A stretch of 64,000 nucleotides of DNA from Melanocharis versteri (taxonomy: Eukaryota; Chordata; Aves; Passeriformes; Melanocharitidae): positions 372,001 to 436,000 of the forward strand of contig VZTG01000483.1 of assembly GCA_013397845.1 (NCBI GenBank). Reading direction: 5' to 3'. This document shows, piece by piece, positions 1-15,300 of this stretch (position 1 is its first letter; each line of letters opens with the position of its first letter). A program made the position numbers and the translations under genes. Below the pieces are notes generated by a model. The model saw only the letters and a program-made list of their open reading frames with translations, had not been told where the DNA came from and did not search any database.

Positions 1-3000
1 ACTTAGTTTAAGGGGTGTGATTATTTTTTATGTTTCTGGTTGTAAGGGTGTGTGTTTAGAACACTCAAATGCATGTTCCATGTTGAAACTTACTCCTTTT
101 TTTAATGAGGGAAACTTGAGAATGGCTGCCAAACTTGGAAGAGATGATAGAATCAGGTATAATATAAGCAAGAAAATTTAAGGTTTTGTGTCCGCGTAGC
201 ATATGGTTTTGGAAAATGGAAGTGTGGGAGTAGTTCTGTCGCATATTAACTACTTTAGGCATTTTGGAGACACCATTTACTCTTGTAGGGATCTTGGCCT
301 CTGTGGTTTGTTCTTCTGAGTCCATTTCTTAAGAGTAGATATTTACTAAATGTTGTTTGTTTAAAATACTCGAAAGCTATCATAGCCATCAGCCAGCCTT
401 ACTGACTCCTTAAAATATTTTTCTTTTAGGAAACACTCCCAATTCTAGCCATGCCCCTGCCCCACCCTTTAATACCCACCCTGTCTTGACACCCTAAAAA
501 AAGAAGGATTTTGAAATTCAAACCCAAATAAGAACAAGCCACCATCCAATTGAAGTGCTGATCCACTTAAAGAGATACCATTAGTCCATCAGAGGACTGG
601 TCCCGAGAAATTTTAGTGTCAAGTTGTCATGGAAGCGCTTTTTCCCCCCCTGTATTTCTTCATGGTTTAATAATGTTTTCAATGAAATTACCTGTTTTCA
701 GATCTTTAAATGTTATTTTCAGAAAAAAATTGAGAATGTGTTTGTACAACCAAATTGTAAAAATTAGAGTCATGTTTACTTTAGGGTAAAAGCATAGTGA
801 TTTTGAATGCTGTATTTTTTTGTACATAATCCAGAACAGCATTAGGAGGTTTTTTGTTGTTCGTTTTTGTTTTACTTAAGCCATGCCAAAACATGAATTC
901 CTACTTATTTGTGAGGGTAATCAGCTCTCACCTATAATTTTATTCATCTCAGTTTATACTGAGGTTTTCTTTCACTTATGAGCAGTTAATAAAACAAGGA
1001 CCCAATCCTGCAAATTCCTGTGCAGCACAGTATTTTATTTCCAAGAGTTTCGAAACTATAGATACAAAATCTGTGCAAAAATGTATATTCACTGAAAATA
1101 CAGAAAAAGAATTGCCAGAAAATTAAATTAATGAGCATAGAATGTGATGTACTGCTATTTTTCTGATGGAAAATTGTTTTTAAAGCAATAAGGGTGTGGT
1201 TTTTTAGAATGAAAGCTTGAATTCATTTTTTTAATTTCCTGGCTCCTAAACTTTTCCCAGTCTTAAAATTATTCAGAATAGCAAAAGTTCCTACTGGAAA
1301 TTCTGGCTCTCTTTTTAACAGTAATATTTTTCCTGTTGTATTCTTTGAATAGCTTTATTCTAAATTAATGTAGCCTAACATGGTTAGGCTTTTGGACATT
1401 AACCCAGTGCTTAGCAAACTATTAAATTTCAAGCCCTGTACATAGTAGTTTTGCATGCTGGATTATAAACTAGTCTGTAGTGTTGTCTGTTGCACCCTGC
1501 TCTGCTTCATAATTAGTTGCTTTGGGAGGGGGAGAAAAACAAGCCACAAACGACCCAAAGTGTTCTGAAGTGATGGTGCCAATACTGCTCTCTGTAAACC
1601 TGTACCGCGGTTGGTCTATGATAATGACATTGCGTACTGGGAGAAGAGGTATCATCGGTGCTTTCTGTCTTAGCTGGAGGTTTGTGTCAAGCATGCTTCA
1701 AGAAAGCACAGCTGGAATTGTAGCTTTCTGCAGTTTTGAGCTGGCAAAGAGCATGCAACAGGGGATGCTGTTCACTGTATTTTGTCGACTTCTCCAGTTC
1801 TTGCATTCTATTTTTAATTGAAGAGAATCTCTTTTTTTTTCATAGCAAAAGACTACCATCAATGAAGGTAGAACAAGCATCTCCTTTCAGCATCTCTCTT
1901 TACTTTTATTATATCTTTATATTAGCCTTTTTTTAGGCTGCCTGGCTAGTAAGTCAAAGAATTCATCTAAGACATCCCTAAAATGTTTTATGAGTATTTG
2001 GGTGATCTTTTAAAACTTTTTTACATACACCTTTTTGCCTCTAGAAAGGAGTAATGCATTTTCATGGTTAGTGTTTGAGCAGCTCAGTTCCTTTTCTTTT
2101 GTATCATTAAAGTAATACTTTTCTCTTTAAGGCTGCATTATGTTACAGGCATCAGGCCAAATAAATAAATGAACAAATATGACCATTCCGGAGTACAGAT
2201 TGCAACGAAACAAACAGGTTAGATTATTTCCAAAGTGCTAGCACTTTCTGAAATAAATTAAATTCTGTATGGTTTTTTTTTCCTTAATAATAGCACACTG
2301 TATGAGTGTAACAGTACAAATGCAGAATAATAATAAAAAGTTGTTGTACTGAAGAACTCGTAACATGTGACATTATACTTGGCTGAGACTGACATTATAC
2401 TGAGCTGCAGATTTATAATCTGCGTTCCACATTACTGGTAGTGGACCTATTTTATATACACCTGTACTAACAGACTATATCTGAATATATAATGCATTCC
2501 TTACTTGATCATTATTAAAAATCATCAGAGATGGTGTGTATTTTAAATTATTTCTGGGTTTGCATAGCTCAGTGTGAAGAGTGTGGCAGTCTAACGTCCG
2601 AGGAGCTCCTCACTCTGATGTGTAATTTGTTCTATTTACAGTATGTACAACATACCACTGATAATTTTCAAGTCTTTTTGATACTGTAACCTGTGGTGCT
2701 GTGTCAATAGGACAGCATCTAATTATAGGGGTATTAACCAGATGTTAATTCTGCTGCTAATGTGTAAGGCTGTAGGTGAACCCAATATGAGAGTGAAAAA
2801 GAGAATAGTCATTAAATACCTTCATCATGTATTGGGATGTTTCCTCTGCATTTGATGGTATCATTGATACATATTCTTTATGGTGATCCCTAGTTTTGAA
2901 ATGGACTTAATGGAGAAAAGAAGGAATGAAAAAAAAAACCCAGCAAAAAACCCCAAACCAAGCAAAAGACCCCCCACCTGTGTGTTTAAAGAATGGGCTT

Positions 3001-3327
3001 TGTTTTCTGTGAATGTGATATCAGAGAAACAACATTCTGCCTGAATTTGTTATAAAACAGCAAAAACAAAACCCAGATGTTATCTGTGCATTGATGAGCT
3101 GTGTTTTGGAACTGAGTAGGAAAATATGGAATATATGATCAAATGTAAAAATCGTGACCTGTAACATAGTGCAGCTTTAATACACTGGCTTATCCTTAAC
3201 TTAAGTTCAGACTTCATCTCATGCTTCCCAGCCTTCTGTCAAAATACTGTACTGTAACTGCAACTGTGCGAGTTCTGGAGTTAATGGCAAGGCTTTTGGA
3301 ATACTGTATCTGATCTCTGCCTTACAG
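1..3327 (+). other. MED23: MED23 intron (5' part outside window)
   Basis: This AT-rich stretch precedes the first visible MED23 exon, whose acceptor is TTACAG at 3322-3327. I searched by eye for the preceding exon, which should end just before HKQRC, and did not see it, so it should lie to the left. An A/C-rich low-complexity run occupies about 2930-2977. No repeat family or RNA gene was recognised. Confidence 0.75.
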
Positions 3328-6300
3328 CACAAGCAGCGTTGCCCTGTGCTGGAGGACCAGCTGGTGGATCTTGTGGTGTATGCCATGGAACGGTCTGAGA
3401 CTGAAGAGAAGTTTGATGATGGTGGAACCAGTCAGCTTCTGTGGCAGCATCTCTCCAGCCAGCTCATTTTCTTTGTGCTCTTTCAGTTTGCAAGTTTTCC
3501 TCATATGGTCCTCTCACTCCATCAAAAGGTAAATTGTTTGTATTGCTCCCGCGTGGTAAGAGGGATTTAAAAAACAAAACCGGTATTTTTTTTAAAAGTG
3601 TCTCTCCTCCCTGCAAGAAGCACCTTATGTGTAAGAATTAATTAAATTTTTAATCACTGTTCTCTCTAGAAGTCAAATTCTCAAGTTATGGTGCTGTGAA
3701 CTAGGTGTGTTTTTAGTGTACTCAGTTACAGGATGTTGCATTTTATTTGGATTCAAAGTGTGCTAATAACTAGAATAAAGAGATAAACTGGCATAATTCA
3801 GAAGATCTAAGTACTGTGCTGTTGCATCCAGTTTACAAATGAGTTTTGAACAGAGTGAATGCCCTGTTCTGTTTGTGGACTAAAAAAACATGGCATGCAA
3901 ATAGGTGTAGGAACTTGCTGTTTGTCTAATTGATCTACTCAAAGCAATCGAAGGTAATTTGTCCAATTACAGTGATACTGGCAATCACAGTCCCAAGTTA
4001 TTATTACTTCCTAGTAATAATTCCATTAAAACTGATACTAGTATCTGCCCTTTTCTCAGTGCCTATCTGAATTCTAAGGGTGGTGATGCCGGTCCTCTGT
4101 AAGGGAAAGGAGAGGTTGCAGTCAGTCAGCAGCATCCTGAGCTCTTTGCTGAGAGAGCTGTATGCTGTTGATGGTAGGGAAGGAATGTTCTTTCTCCTCA
4201 CTGTAGGATCAGCCTGTGGCTATTTAGATGCAGTTTCCAACACGCACAACACATTGCTCTGTCTTCATTTTTCCACAGTTCTGTGTTACAAAAAAATTTA
4301 CTATGTATGTTGTGTTCTACTTGTGATGGATTGTAGTTCTCTGCTCTCTTTGTTTTCCCTGAAATTAGTTTTACCAGGGCTATATTCCTGTAATTAGTGT
4401 TAATAAACCATTGAAACAATAGGCATTATACAACACAATTGCACAAATCTAGTATAAAACTACAGCAAGCAACATAAGAGTAGAATATTAGTTACTAGAG
4501 AGTTGCTGTTACAGATAAAGAAGTTAATTAATTAAAAAAAACCCCAACAAATACAGGTGAGTCCAGATGAAGCAAACCCAAGTTGTTCTGGCTCAGGGAC
4601 TTCCTTTGTAGGAGTTTATAAAACCTGTGGCCTGATTCTAGCAATGGCAATACTATACTTCACTACAGGGCTACAAGGTGACAATTTAAGACCAATATTT
4701 GAGTGTTGCTAGTTTTTCAAAGCAGTGATCTTCAGGAGTTAAATGCATTTTAAATCTTACCATTAATTGTTGTGGCTCTCACAGAGTCTGTTCATGTGTT
4801 ACAACTAATGTACTTATTTCCCTTCTTTCTGAAAACAATGTATGTTTCTGCCTTAGTCTTGCTGTGAAATTCTCTGCTGAAACTGTTTTAGCCTGCTCTT
4901 CTACTTTTATAAGAATCTTTGCAGTGATTTTTCTTCTGCATGCAGTATTTGTCTGTTACTGAGTGTTCTTGACAGTTGGCAGGTCGTGGTCTCATTAAGG
5001 GGAGAGACCACCTGATGTGGGTGCTACTCCAGTTCATCTCTGGCAGCATCCAGAAGAATGCCCTGGCTGACTTCCTCCCAGTTATGAAGCTTTTTGACCT
5101 CCTGTATCCTGAGAAAGAAGTAAGTCTCTGATACTAAAAGTTTTGTTCTTAATTCAACTTGGGACCTTCATATGTCGATATTACTATCCTTCCTGAGTCA
5201 CTCCTAGAACAGTGTGCTGCATATTTGGAGGGAGATGTTTCATAAGTAAATTATTTTTTGAGGATTTCCTATCCATGTAACCATGTTTGTTTTTAGGGGC
5301 AAGAAAGACTTCTGTTAACTCCTCTCTTTCTTGGCCTTGGTTTTACTAAGGTTTTGAGGAGTTTGTTAAAGCACTGAGGAGACTGTAAAGGAATAATGTG
5401 TAATTCTATTGTTACATCTGAGCTGTAACAGAATAGTACTTTAAATTCATTTTGCAGGGGCAAATCAAATCATATTCATGCTTTGTACATTCCTCTAGAA
5501 TTAAAGTTCTTGAGGAAGGGGTACTTAGAGGAAGTTCTTAAACTTTAATTCTGGCAGCACTGTCAGTGTGAAGTCTTGATTGCTTACTCTTTTCATAGTG
5601 CTTTTTACTGTAGGTGAATGGATAGAATAATACAAGTGTGTGATGTATCAAACTTATATGTAACAATTCTTCCCCCTGCTACATTAGTTTTGACCCACAG
5701 AAATTCTTCAGTTCAGTTTGTGTCAGGAGTTTGCAATTGCTTTTGTCAACATCAAATATGGGAAGAGCAGTAGGACTATTTACTTTAGCTAGTGATGGCT
5801 CCAAGTTACTCTTATTGAAAGTCTTTGTTTGATTCATCCTTTTAAGTGCTACATTTTGAGTACTTGTGAAACTGAATCCCGAGAAGCATTTCTTGGGATT
5901 CAGTTTCACAAGCGCTTAAAATGTTATCTCTGGCTGTTGCTCTTAGTAGAATCTGCCTTGCTGTCCTGTTGGTTATGTATTGGTGCTGTCTCACTTGCGC
6001 TGTCAGTGGTGTTTGTGCAGCACTAACTGTATCAAAGGGAAAAAAGTGTGGATGTTGGCAAAAGGAGAGAGCCAGAGTTCCTTTTCCATTGGCAGTACTA
6101 TAGCTAAGTCTGGATCCAAAACTTTTTCATTTTAGGTTGTATCTGAACCTTTTCATGAGAAGTGTCTTAATGTTTAACTGTGACGCTGAACAGTTCAGAT
6201 TTTTTGGAAAATACTGTTGAATCACTGAGTACCTACTATGGAAGCACATAGCATAACTGGTTTCTGAATGATGTGTAAATGTGAGGCTGAGAGAAAAAGC

Positions 6301-9300
6301 ATATGCTTTGTAACTGTCTATGTCTGGAAATTGTATACTCTTAAGGATGAATTTCCTTTTGCCAAGGTAATTTGTTTGGTTTGGGTGTTTCTCAGAATAA
6401 TTACTGGAGTCCGGGTCTCTTCCATAGCTCTTGGTTTAAAATAACCAACACTGATGAGGGTAGAATTTGTTCTTTAAAAATGTTCCTTATGGTGTAGCAA
6501 GTCAGAAAAAAGAAAAACCTGATCTTGTGAATACTAGCTCTCTTAGTTGGTTTTCTGCACATTAATCCATGTGGTGTGTCACATTCATGTGTTCTTTCTT
6601 TAGTATATTCCTGTCCCTGATATTAACAAACCCCAGTCAACTCACGCTTTCGCAATGACCTGCATTTGGATTCATCTGAACCGGAAGGCTCATAGTGACA
6701 ACTCCAAGTTGCAGATTCCTATTCCTCATTCTCTTAAACTTCACCATGAGTGAGTATGGGGGTTTTGTTATGTTTTGATTTGTGTCTAGGCATAATGAAA
6801 TAGGCAGTTCCAAGTCCGTATTCAGAATATATTGTGTGATGGGATGCTGTATAAAGGTTATCAACAGAGTGACTTTAAAGTCATTCAAAAAGACAGAGCT
6901 CAAACTCAAAATATTTCATAAAAATTGAAGTGCTGTTATCCAGCTAGTGGAAATGATATATTTTATCTCAGAATAATAAGTCTTTATTACCGATAGAGAG
7001 TCTGAAAGTAAATGGACATTTTTGTTTTGTTACACTGTGGTTTGGAAAGTGTGGATAAGCAGTACATTGGATGAAGTTTTTGTCTGGAAAGGTGATTCTT
7101 AACTGTACTTTTTTCCTGAGGTATTTTTCTGATGTAGAAAAATCATAACACGGTGAAACTGTGGCATAAGAAGTAGTTGTTTTGATATGGTGCAATTAAT
7201 AACTATTTTGATTTTTTCTACTATTTTATAATGGATTTTTTGACTGAGATTGTTGTAGCTGTATTCCTGGAATGCATGTGCACTCTTCTTTCTACTTAAT
7301 GTTTAATCTTTTTGGCACACAGGTTTTTGCAACAGAGTTTAAGGAATAAAAGCTTACAGATGAATGACTACAAAATTGCTTTGTTGTGCAATGCTTATTC
7401 AACCAATTCAGAGTGTTTCACTTTGCCAATGGGTGTACTAGTAGAGACTATTTATGGAAATGGCAACATGAGGACACCTCTTCCAGGGACTAATTGCATG
7501 GCATCAGGGTCTATTACCCCGTTGCCCATGAACCTCTTGGACTCACTCACAGTTCATGCCAAAATGAGGTACAGTATATGCAGCTAGCTTTTTTTAACCT
7601 GTAAATCTGTGTTTAGGTAATTATCATCAGAAAGGCTTTCTGTGGCTGGACATGTCATATATAGATCTATTCATTTACTTTGAAAATGTGTTAAATTTCA
7701 AGTCCATGTTTTTGATTGAAAAACACTTTCTCTCTTTCCTCAGTCTAATTCACAGCATAGCTACGAGGGTAATTAAGCTGGCTCATGCAAAATCTAGTGT
7801 GGCCTTGGCTCCTGCTCTTGTGGAAACCTATAGTCGTCTGTTGGTTTATATGGAAATAGAATCCTTGGGCATCAAAGGCTTTATCAGTAAGAAAGAAAAC
7901 CTTTTTTTTCCCCCCTTTCTTTCTGTTAAGTATTATTTTCATTTAATGGCAGCTGGAGACCATAGCACAACTGAAAATATAATGATGCAGCATGTATAAA
8001 TTAGTTTAATATAAAATAAACTGTGAAAGTTCTGCTAGTGCTGCAGTGAATTCCAGATGAGTTGTACCACTGTCCTTTTATGCCATCACTTGAATGGCCA
8101 GGACCTTTCTAGTTGTGCTGCATTGTGCGAAAACATGCTTAATGGAAAAGCATAAGCAAAGTTACTTTGAGACACACAGGATACTTAATCACTCTTGTTA
8201 AAATAATTTGCGTGTCTGCTGTATATGCTCATTCAAAAGATTATTAAGCTCTATACATTTACAGCATCTTCAGACAGCACTTACACACATGCTCTTTGGA
8301 GGTAATCCATTTTTCAAATCACATGTCTGACTTGCAATGTAATAAAACCAGTGTACTCTGTAGTTGTATTTTAAGGTATGATCAGTTGTAAAACTTACTT
8401 TACAAACTCTTTTTCATCAGGTCAGCTCCTGCCAACAGTGTTCAAATCTCATGCTTGGGGAATTTTGCATACTCTGCTAGAAATGTTTAGCTATCGGATG
8501 CATCACATCCAGCCTCATTACAGAGTCCAGCTCCTCAGCCATCTTCATTCCTTGGCTGCTGTGCCACAGACTAATCAGAACCAGCTTCATCTCTGGTGAG
8601 TGACATTTGCCATATTTGACCATAATCTCAGATTCCTTCTTGTTGAAAGCTGCGTGAGGACTGTTTAAATGGTACTTCCCAGCCTTAGTTCTGTGGCTGA
8701 CTTGTTTTGGAGTGTCTCAGCAGGGCGTGTTTCAGCAGTGCAGTTGGATGTTAGCAGCAGTGCTCTGCAGAGTTGCGTGAGGCAGCGTCTTGCACACACG
8801 TGGCAGCAGTGTCAGGACTCGGCACACAGGATGTGCACCAGAACTGTCATGTGCAGAAGTGCTTCTTGCATGGTAGATAAAGGGCAACGCCTGCTGCTTG
8901 TAACCAGTGCTTGGCTTGTCTGCCGGTGAGACTGTGCTTGCTTCCTTCTGTAGGGGGTGTTTAATTCCATTACAAGAGTTAAGTTGGTTCCACTTAATTC
9001 TTTTGTGAGATTGATTTTCAGTCAGATCAGAGAATTAATCTGGTTCACCCTGCAGCTGAAAAGGAGTCTGTGCAAAGCCATGGTGACTGTATGTGAACCT
9101 GAGTGGAGTCCCTCATAGGTTGTGTGTCATATCAGCCTAAGCCAGTGGCCAATTTGAATACAAGAAAGGTGAAAAAGCTGGTTAGAGAAGGTCTAGAGAG
9201 GTTATGCAGGTAATTCAAGGCAAAAGCTTTGAGTTTACCTTATTATTAACAAAGTTGAAGAGCATGAAATTCAGTTTCTATATAGAATCTGGGGCTCGTT

Positions 9301-12300
9301 GTCAAAAAGCTGGGGAAAATAGTGACCATTCACTCCTAGAGTACAATAAATCTTGTGGGAGTATGTGAGACAGAGTAACTTCGTTATTACCTATTCATGT
9401 GGAGAAGGTCTAATTATACAGTAAATTCATAGATTCGTAGAATGGTTTGGGTTGGAGGGGACCTTAAAAGTCATCTAGTTCCGACTCTCTTGCCACGGGC
9501 AGGGACACCTTCCACCGGACCAAGCTTCTCAGTTTCTTAGTCCAAATTCAAATTGCCTAGTCGCTTATCTTTTACCAAGCATAAAGAAAACAGGTAAAGA
9601 CAAGTTTCTCCTTACATTCAAGGCCTTGATCTCTTTATTGACCTCAGTCTTGTTTTGTCATCTTAGTCTGTAAAATACAGATGTTAGTCACTTTTAATGA
9701 GCACTGCATGCAACTAGAATAGAGTAAACTAAACTATGGCTTTGGCATTTCAGACACAGTATTATGAAAGTCATTCCAGTGACTTCAAACTACGTGGTGT
9801 GAGAAGTGCTTCCAGCTAAAGCACTGGGAATTAAAGGGTTTTTAATCAAAAGTTGTACTTCCTCAACTTCTTAATTTCTTTAATAAGGACAATTTAGTGC
9901 TGTCTACTTGAAAATGGTAGTTAGCTTTGAAGCTTCCTATGTATTAGTCATGCCTTTTTATTTTGGTTTTGCATATATGTATTTATATTATCTTCTTTAC
10001 ATGGAGATGTGCAAAGAATAATAGTGGGGGGCTCTAAATTGGAGAGACTTGAGGCTCTTTTTCAGGCTCTCTGCGCTTGGAATTTTTGCTAAATCTACTT
10101 CTGAGTGCTTTATTTGAAAATAAGATACTGAAATAGTTGATAAGTTTATTAAACAGTAGAAAAAGTGAACTTTTTCAAAAGGTTAAGAACATCATTTTTA
10201 AAACAAATGTTTTTATATTATTTGAAGCAGTAAATGGAGGAAAAATAGGTATTTTTGGAACCTTAGGAGCATCAGCATAAGCATTATTTGCTAACTGGAT
10301 TGTTTCTGTCTTTCAGTGTTGAGAGTACTGCTCTAAGGCTAATCACAGCTTTGGGCAGCTCGGAAGTCCAACCGCAGTTCACACGGTTCCTCAATGATCC
10401 CAAAACAGTTCTTTCAGCAGAATCAGAAGAACTCAACAGGGCTTTGATCTTAACTCTGGCCAGGGCAACACATGTGACAGGTAATAGCAGTACATCCCAG
10501 TAAAAGCTGTAGTCAACCATTTCTCCAAAGAACTGTTCAAAAGAGTGTCATGGAAATGACCTAGTCATAAAACATATCCCATGCACTTCTGGTTTTGAAG
10601 AAAGTGTAATTTTAATTTCCAACTACTTGTATTTAGGCAAAAAGCTATTATTGAAGCAGTAGTAAAATGAGACATTCCTTAAAAGTTTATACAGAGGTAC
10701 ACTGTGACTCAGGTTTGTAGTTTTTTAGTGTCTTATTTTGAGTTTCATTATTTTAAATCTTAAGTGTTTGGATTGATTACTGATACATGCTGTATTCACA
10801 GCAACTGTGCTGCTCATGTGGAAACCACCCCCTCTATAGCTTGCATCTAAGAAAAAGTAGTCTGCATTTTGGGTTTCTTTTTTTGGGAAGGGAGAAGCTT
10901 TCAATGTGTCTTTTAATGTTTTAACAGTGTGCAGTTACATGTGACCTGCATCAGGTTTTCATTAGCTTTGAGGGGAGGTGTTTTCTCTCTCTTTTTTTGT
11001 GGTTCTAGTCTGTAGACTCACTGGAGAGTTAGAACAGCTGATTCACAGAGACTGGTGGAGGTGATAGGAAAGGGAAAAGACTTCTTTGTGTTGGTTTCTT
11101 TTTTATTTTTTTAACCATTTCTCAACCTTTGATGAAATAAGCCCAAGGGTTGGGGGAATGAGGCTTCTGATTCATTTCTACAGCTTAATTGGGGCAGATA
11201 CTTCCGAACAGCCTTTTTGAAGCGATATAAAATGGCATGTGGCAATTTCATCATCTTTGTCTTCCTCAGGATTTTTTTCTAAAAGTCTAATCAGTTAATC
11301 AGCTTACTTTTGTGACATTACAGGAAATTAAATATGAAATGTTAAAATCTTGATTGCTTTATTTCTAGCTGAAAACTTATAAATAATTTCCTTATTGTTA
11401 ATAGCATAAAAAAGGTAATATCCAGCTTCTTCCGTGGAGCAGATAAAGTCAAAGAGAGGGGCTGGGAGAAGTTGGACAAATAGGAAACTGTGTTGAACTA
11501 GAAAAGCCTTGATGCATATGATGACAAAAGGAATACCAGTAAGAAATGGTTTTGTGTGAAATTCTAATACCATCAATCCATTTTCTAGACTTTTTCACAG
11601 GCTCTGATTCAATTCAGGGAACTTGGTGCAAGGACATACTGCAGACTATCATGAGTTTCACTCCACATAACTGGGCATCACATACACTAAGCTGTTTTCC
11701 AGCTCCTCTGCAGGTAATAGTTTAAACCTGAAGACTTTACAGTTGGGAATACAGTGAATTTACTCTCTTAATAAGATCCTTTGTCTTTTGTGGGTTGGTG
11801 AGATTCTTCCCCTGTCTAGGGGAATTGATCTCGAGTCCCTAAAGAATGCAGCGTGATTATAACATTGCTATTTCTTTAAAAATGTGTTAGCTACATTCCC
11901 CTGGAGCCAAGTTTTATCAACTGATACTTCTGGTGAAAGGTAAATCAGATGATTTAAAGATTAAAAAATAAAATAAAAAATTGGAAAACACATTTTTCCT
12001 TGTGGAGATTCGTCATGTAGCTTTGTTAGTGACAAAACAGTCACTCTGGTGTCACGGTGAAGTAACAGCCTTCCCTAGGAGACTGTATTGTACAAGAAAG
12101 TAGGAACCCATACAATGCTAAGTCAGCAGAATGTCCCTGCTGAGATGTTTTACTGTAAGCTCTCGGTCACAGCAAAGCCTACTTTTTTCAGGTGTTCTTC
12201 AAGCAGAACAACGTGCCTCAGGAAAGCCGTTTCAACCTGAAGAAGAACGTGGAAGAAGAATACCGGAAATGGAAGTCGATGACCAGTGAGAATGAAATAA

Positions 12301-15300
12301 TCACACACTTCTCTGCACAAGGTTCATCCCCGCTTTTCCTTTGTCTCCTGTGGAAGATGTTGTTAGACACTGATCACATTAATCAAATTGGTTACAGGTG
12401 AGCTTAAAAAGTGCTACTTCAAAGTTGTTAAGCGACATTCTCAGTTCGGAGGACATAGGCCTTGTGCATTAACAGCTTGTTCTTTAAATTAATGTGGAGC
12501 ATGCAGAGCATGGAAAAAGAGAGTGGAGCTGGGTACTAACGAGCATGCCATAATACTTGTGCAGTGTTTAAGATTGGTTCCACCATGTAGTGGTCTGCAA
12601 TGCATATTTTTCCTGCTGAGAAACAAGGATGTGAGATGTTTGAATTAAGCAGTTTACTTGTAATAGCAGTGTTTCAAGCAATCTGAAAGAGTAAACAGAA
12701 AATCTAAAGCATTCATTTACTTAGCCTTTATACATGAAGAAAGGCCAAATATTTCTTTAAAAAACAAATGTTGGATTAAGATGAAAATTCATTACAGAAG
12801 TAGTAATCGTCTGGTTTTTTAAATTTGTTCCTGGTAGAAATAGCATCAGGTCCAGCTGTGAAAAATAGATTTATTTCTTTTTAGTCCTTCCTAGGTCTGC
12901 TGAAACAGTATTTTGGATAGCATGTGTTGCTCTTGTGTGCAATGAGGAACTAGTTTATGGTGCTATAGCTGTATTAAAGTGCATGGCGTAGGAAAATAAA
13001 GTTGAGTTGCAGAAGCTTGTCCTCAGAGGTGTATAACTAAAATTGGATAAGTAAAGCATGGGTTCTGGGCAGAATACTACAGATGAAATTGGTGAACTTT
13101 GAAGCATTTCTCCTGATTAGTATTTGGACTTCAAAATTCTGTTGCTCTAAAGTTGGGGTATTTTGCTTTGCTTTGGCCTTTCCTTCAGTTAGTTTAATAA
13201 AGGGGAGGGAATTTTGTCATTTTGTTTTGTTTAAGACAATTGTGTTAAAACCTGCTTACTCATCTCAAATAGACCAGTTAGAAATGCATTAGGAACCATA
13301 ACAATTTCTTGTTACCTTTTTTTTTTTTCTTCCCTGCTAGAGTGTTAGAAAGAATTGGGGCCAGAGCTCTGGTGGCACATGTCAGGACATTTGCAGATTT
13401 CTTGGTGTATGAATTCTCTACATCTGCAGGAGGACAGCAGCTCAATAAATGTATTGAGATTCTCAATGACATGGTGTGGAAATACAATATTGTAACACTG
13501 GATAGGTTAATCCTCTGTTTGGTAAGTGTCATTTCAGAAGATAAGATGACAGTTTATGCAGTCTGCTTCCTGACTCATTTTTTAGGAGCAATCTTTTAAA
13601 AATTGATTGGTTTTAAATAGTGTCTATTTGCCAAGTCAGTAATCAACTGAAATAGTAGATTACTTTAAGCAACATAAAATTCCAACTCTTACAGTTCTCT
13701 GAGTCTTCAGGGAAGCATTTCCTGGTTATTTAATGGCAGCCATTGAACTGGTATTATTAAATGTTGTGATTAGGGGTTTGGGTCCCTGACTTCAGAGCTG
13801 TGCAGTTATTTAGGGTCTACAGAGGGATCTGGGCAGTCTGGATCAATGGGCTGAGGCCATTTGTCTGAAGTTCAGCAAGGCCGAGTGCCGGGTCCTGCAC
13901 TTGAGTCACAACAACCCCATGCAGTGCTACAGGCTGGGCGGTTCTGGGCCCCTCACTACAAGGCAGACATTGAGCATGTCCAGAGAAGGGAAGTGGAGCT
14001 GGTGGCAGGTCTGGAGCACAAGTCTTATGAGGAGCAGCTGAGGCAGCTGGGATTGTTTAACCTGGAGAAAAGGAGGCTCAGGGGAGACCTTACTGCTCTC
14101 TGCAACTGCCTGAAAGGAGGGTGTAGCCAGGTGGGGGTCGGCCTCTGCTTCCATAAGAAGTGACAGGCAATAGGACAAGAGAAAACAGCATCAAGTTGTG
14201 CTGGATTGGATATTAGGAAAAATATCGCCACTAAAAGCGTTGTCAGGTGTCGGGACAGGCTGCCCAGGGATGTGGTTGAATCACCATCCCTGGAGGTATT
14301 TAAAAGATGTGCAGATGTGGCACTTCGGGACATGGTTTAGTGGCAGTGCTCAGTTAATGGTTGGACTCAATGATCTTAAAGGTCTTTTCTACCCTGAATG
14401 ATTCTGTGGTTGTGCAGTTCCTGCAGCCTTAAAAGGTAGATGGGATATGGTATGCTATTCATTCATTCACAAGCATATGGAAAATCTTGTACCTATTAGA
14501 GAATGCTTGCTTTCTTTAGAAATCAGCCTGTTTCATCATAACAGTAAGACAGAAATGGCATTCTCTTGCTTTTCGTGTTATCCTATAACATAAAGCAGTA
14601 TTCACCTAGAGAGAACTACATTTGCATTCACTAATTGTCCTTTATATATAATTTAAAATCTCATCTTAATGTAAAGCTGGTTGTTTGAATTCTAATTTGG
14701 TTTTCAGACTTCTGAAGTCCAATCATGTCAGAGCAGCCAGAGGTTAAAAGCAGTCTTAACTTCATTGTCACTAATTGGTTATTTTCAATAAGACAACTGA
14801 CAGATAAAAGAGAGCTAGAATTCCTGGAGAAAGTGCTATCACTGGGGAGTTTGTAAGACCTTCTGCCCATGGAAAAAAATGGGATAGGGATTGAGCCTGC
14901 CTCTTTTTTATGTCTTCACTTGAAAAATAGAGTTGAAAGATCATATATTCAGTGTGAATTTGTGTGCAGATATAGCAAATTTGGCTGCCATGTTTTGAGG
15001 CTATAGGGCAGACAGCAGTGTCAGCTGTAATTTCATGTATCTGATCTGTTTCATTTCAGGCTATGCGTAGTCATGAAGGAAATGAAGCTCAAGTTTGTTA
15101 CTTCATAATCCAGTTACTCTTACTGAAGCCTAATGATTTCAGAAACAGAGTGAGTGATTTTGTGAAGGAGAATTCTCCCGAACACTGGCTGCAGAATGAC
15201 TGGCATACAAAGCATATGAGTTACCACAAGGTATCACAACTAATAACATCCTTTTACTGTAATAATTTCTGTGGGATTGGTATCAGTCATCATTTACAGG

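Noticed and set aside
13861..14163. 100-residue open frame
   Set aside because: It is part of a CR1 LINE copy and not a host gene.
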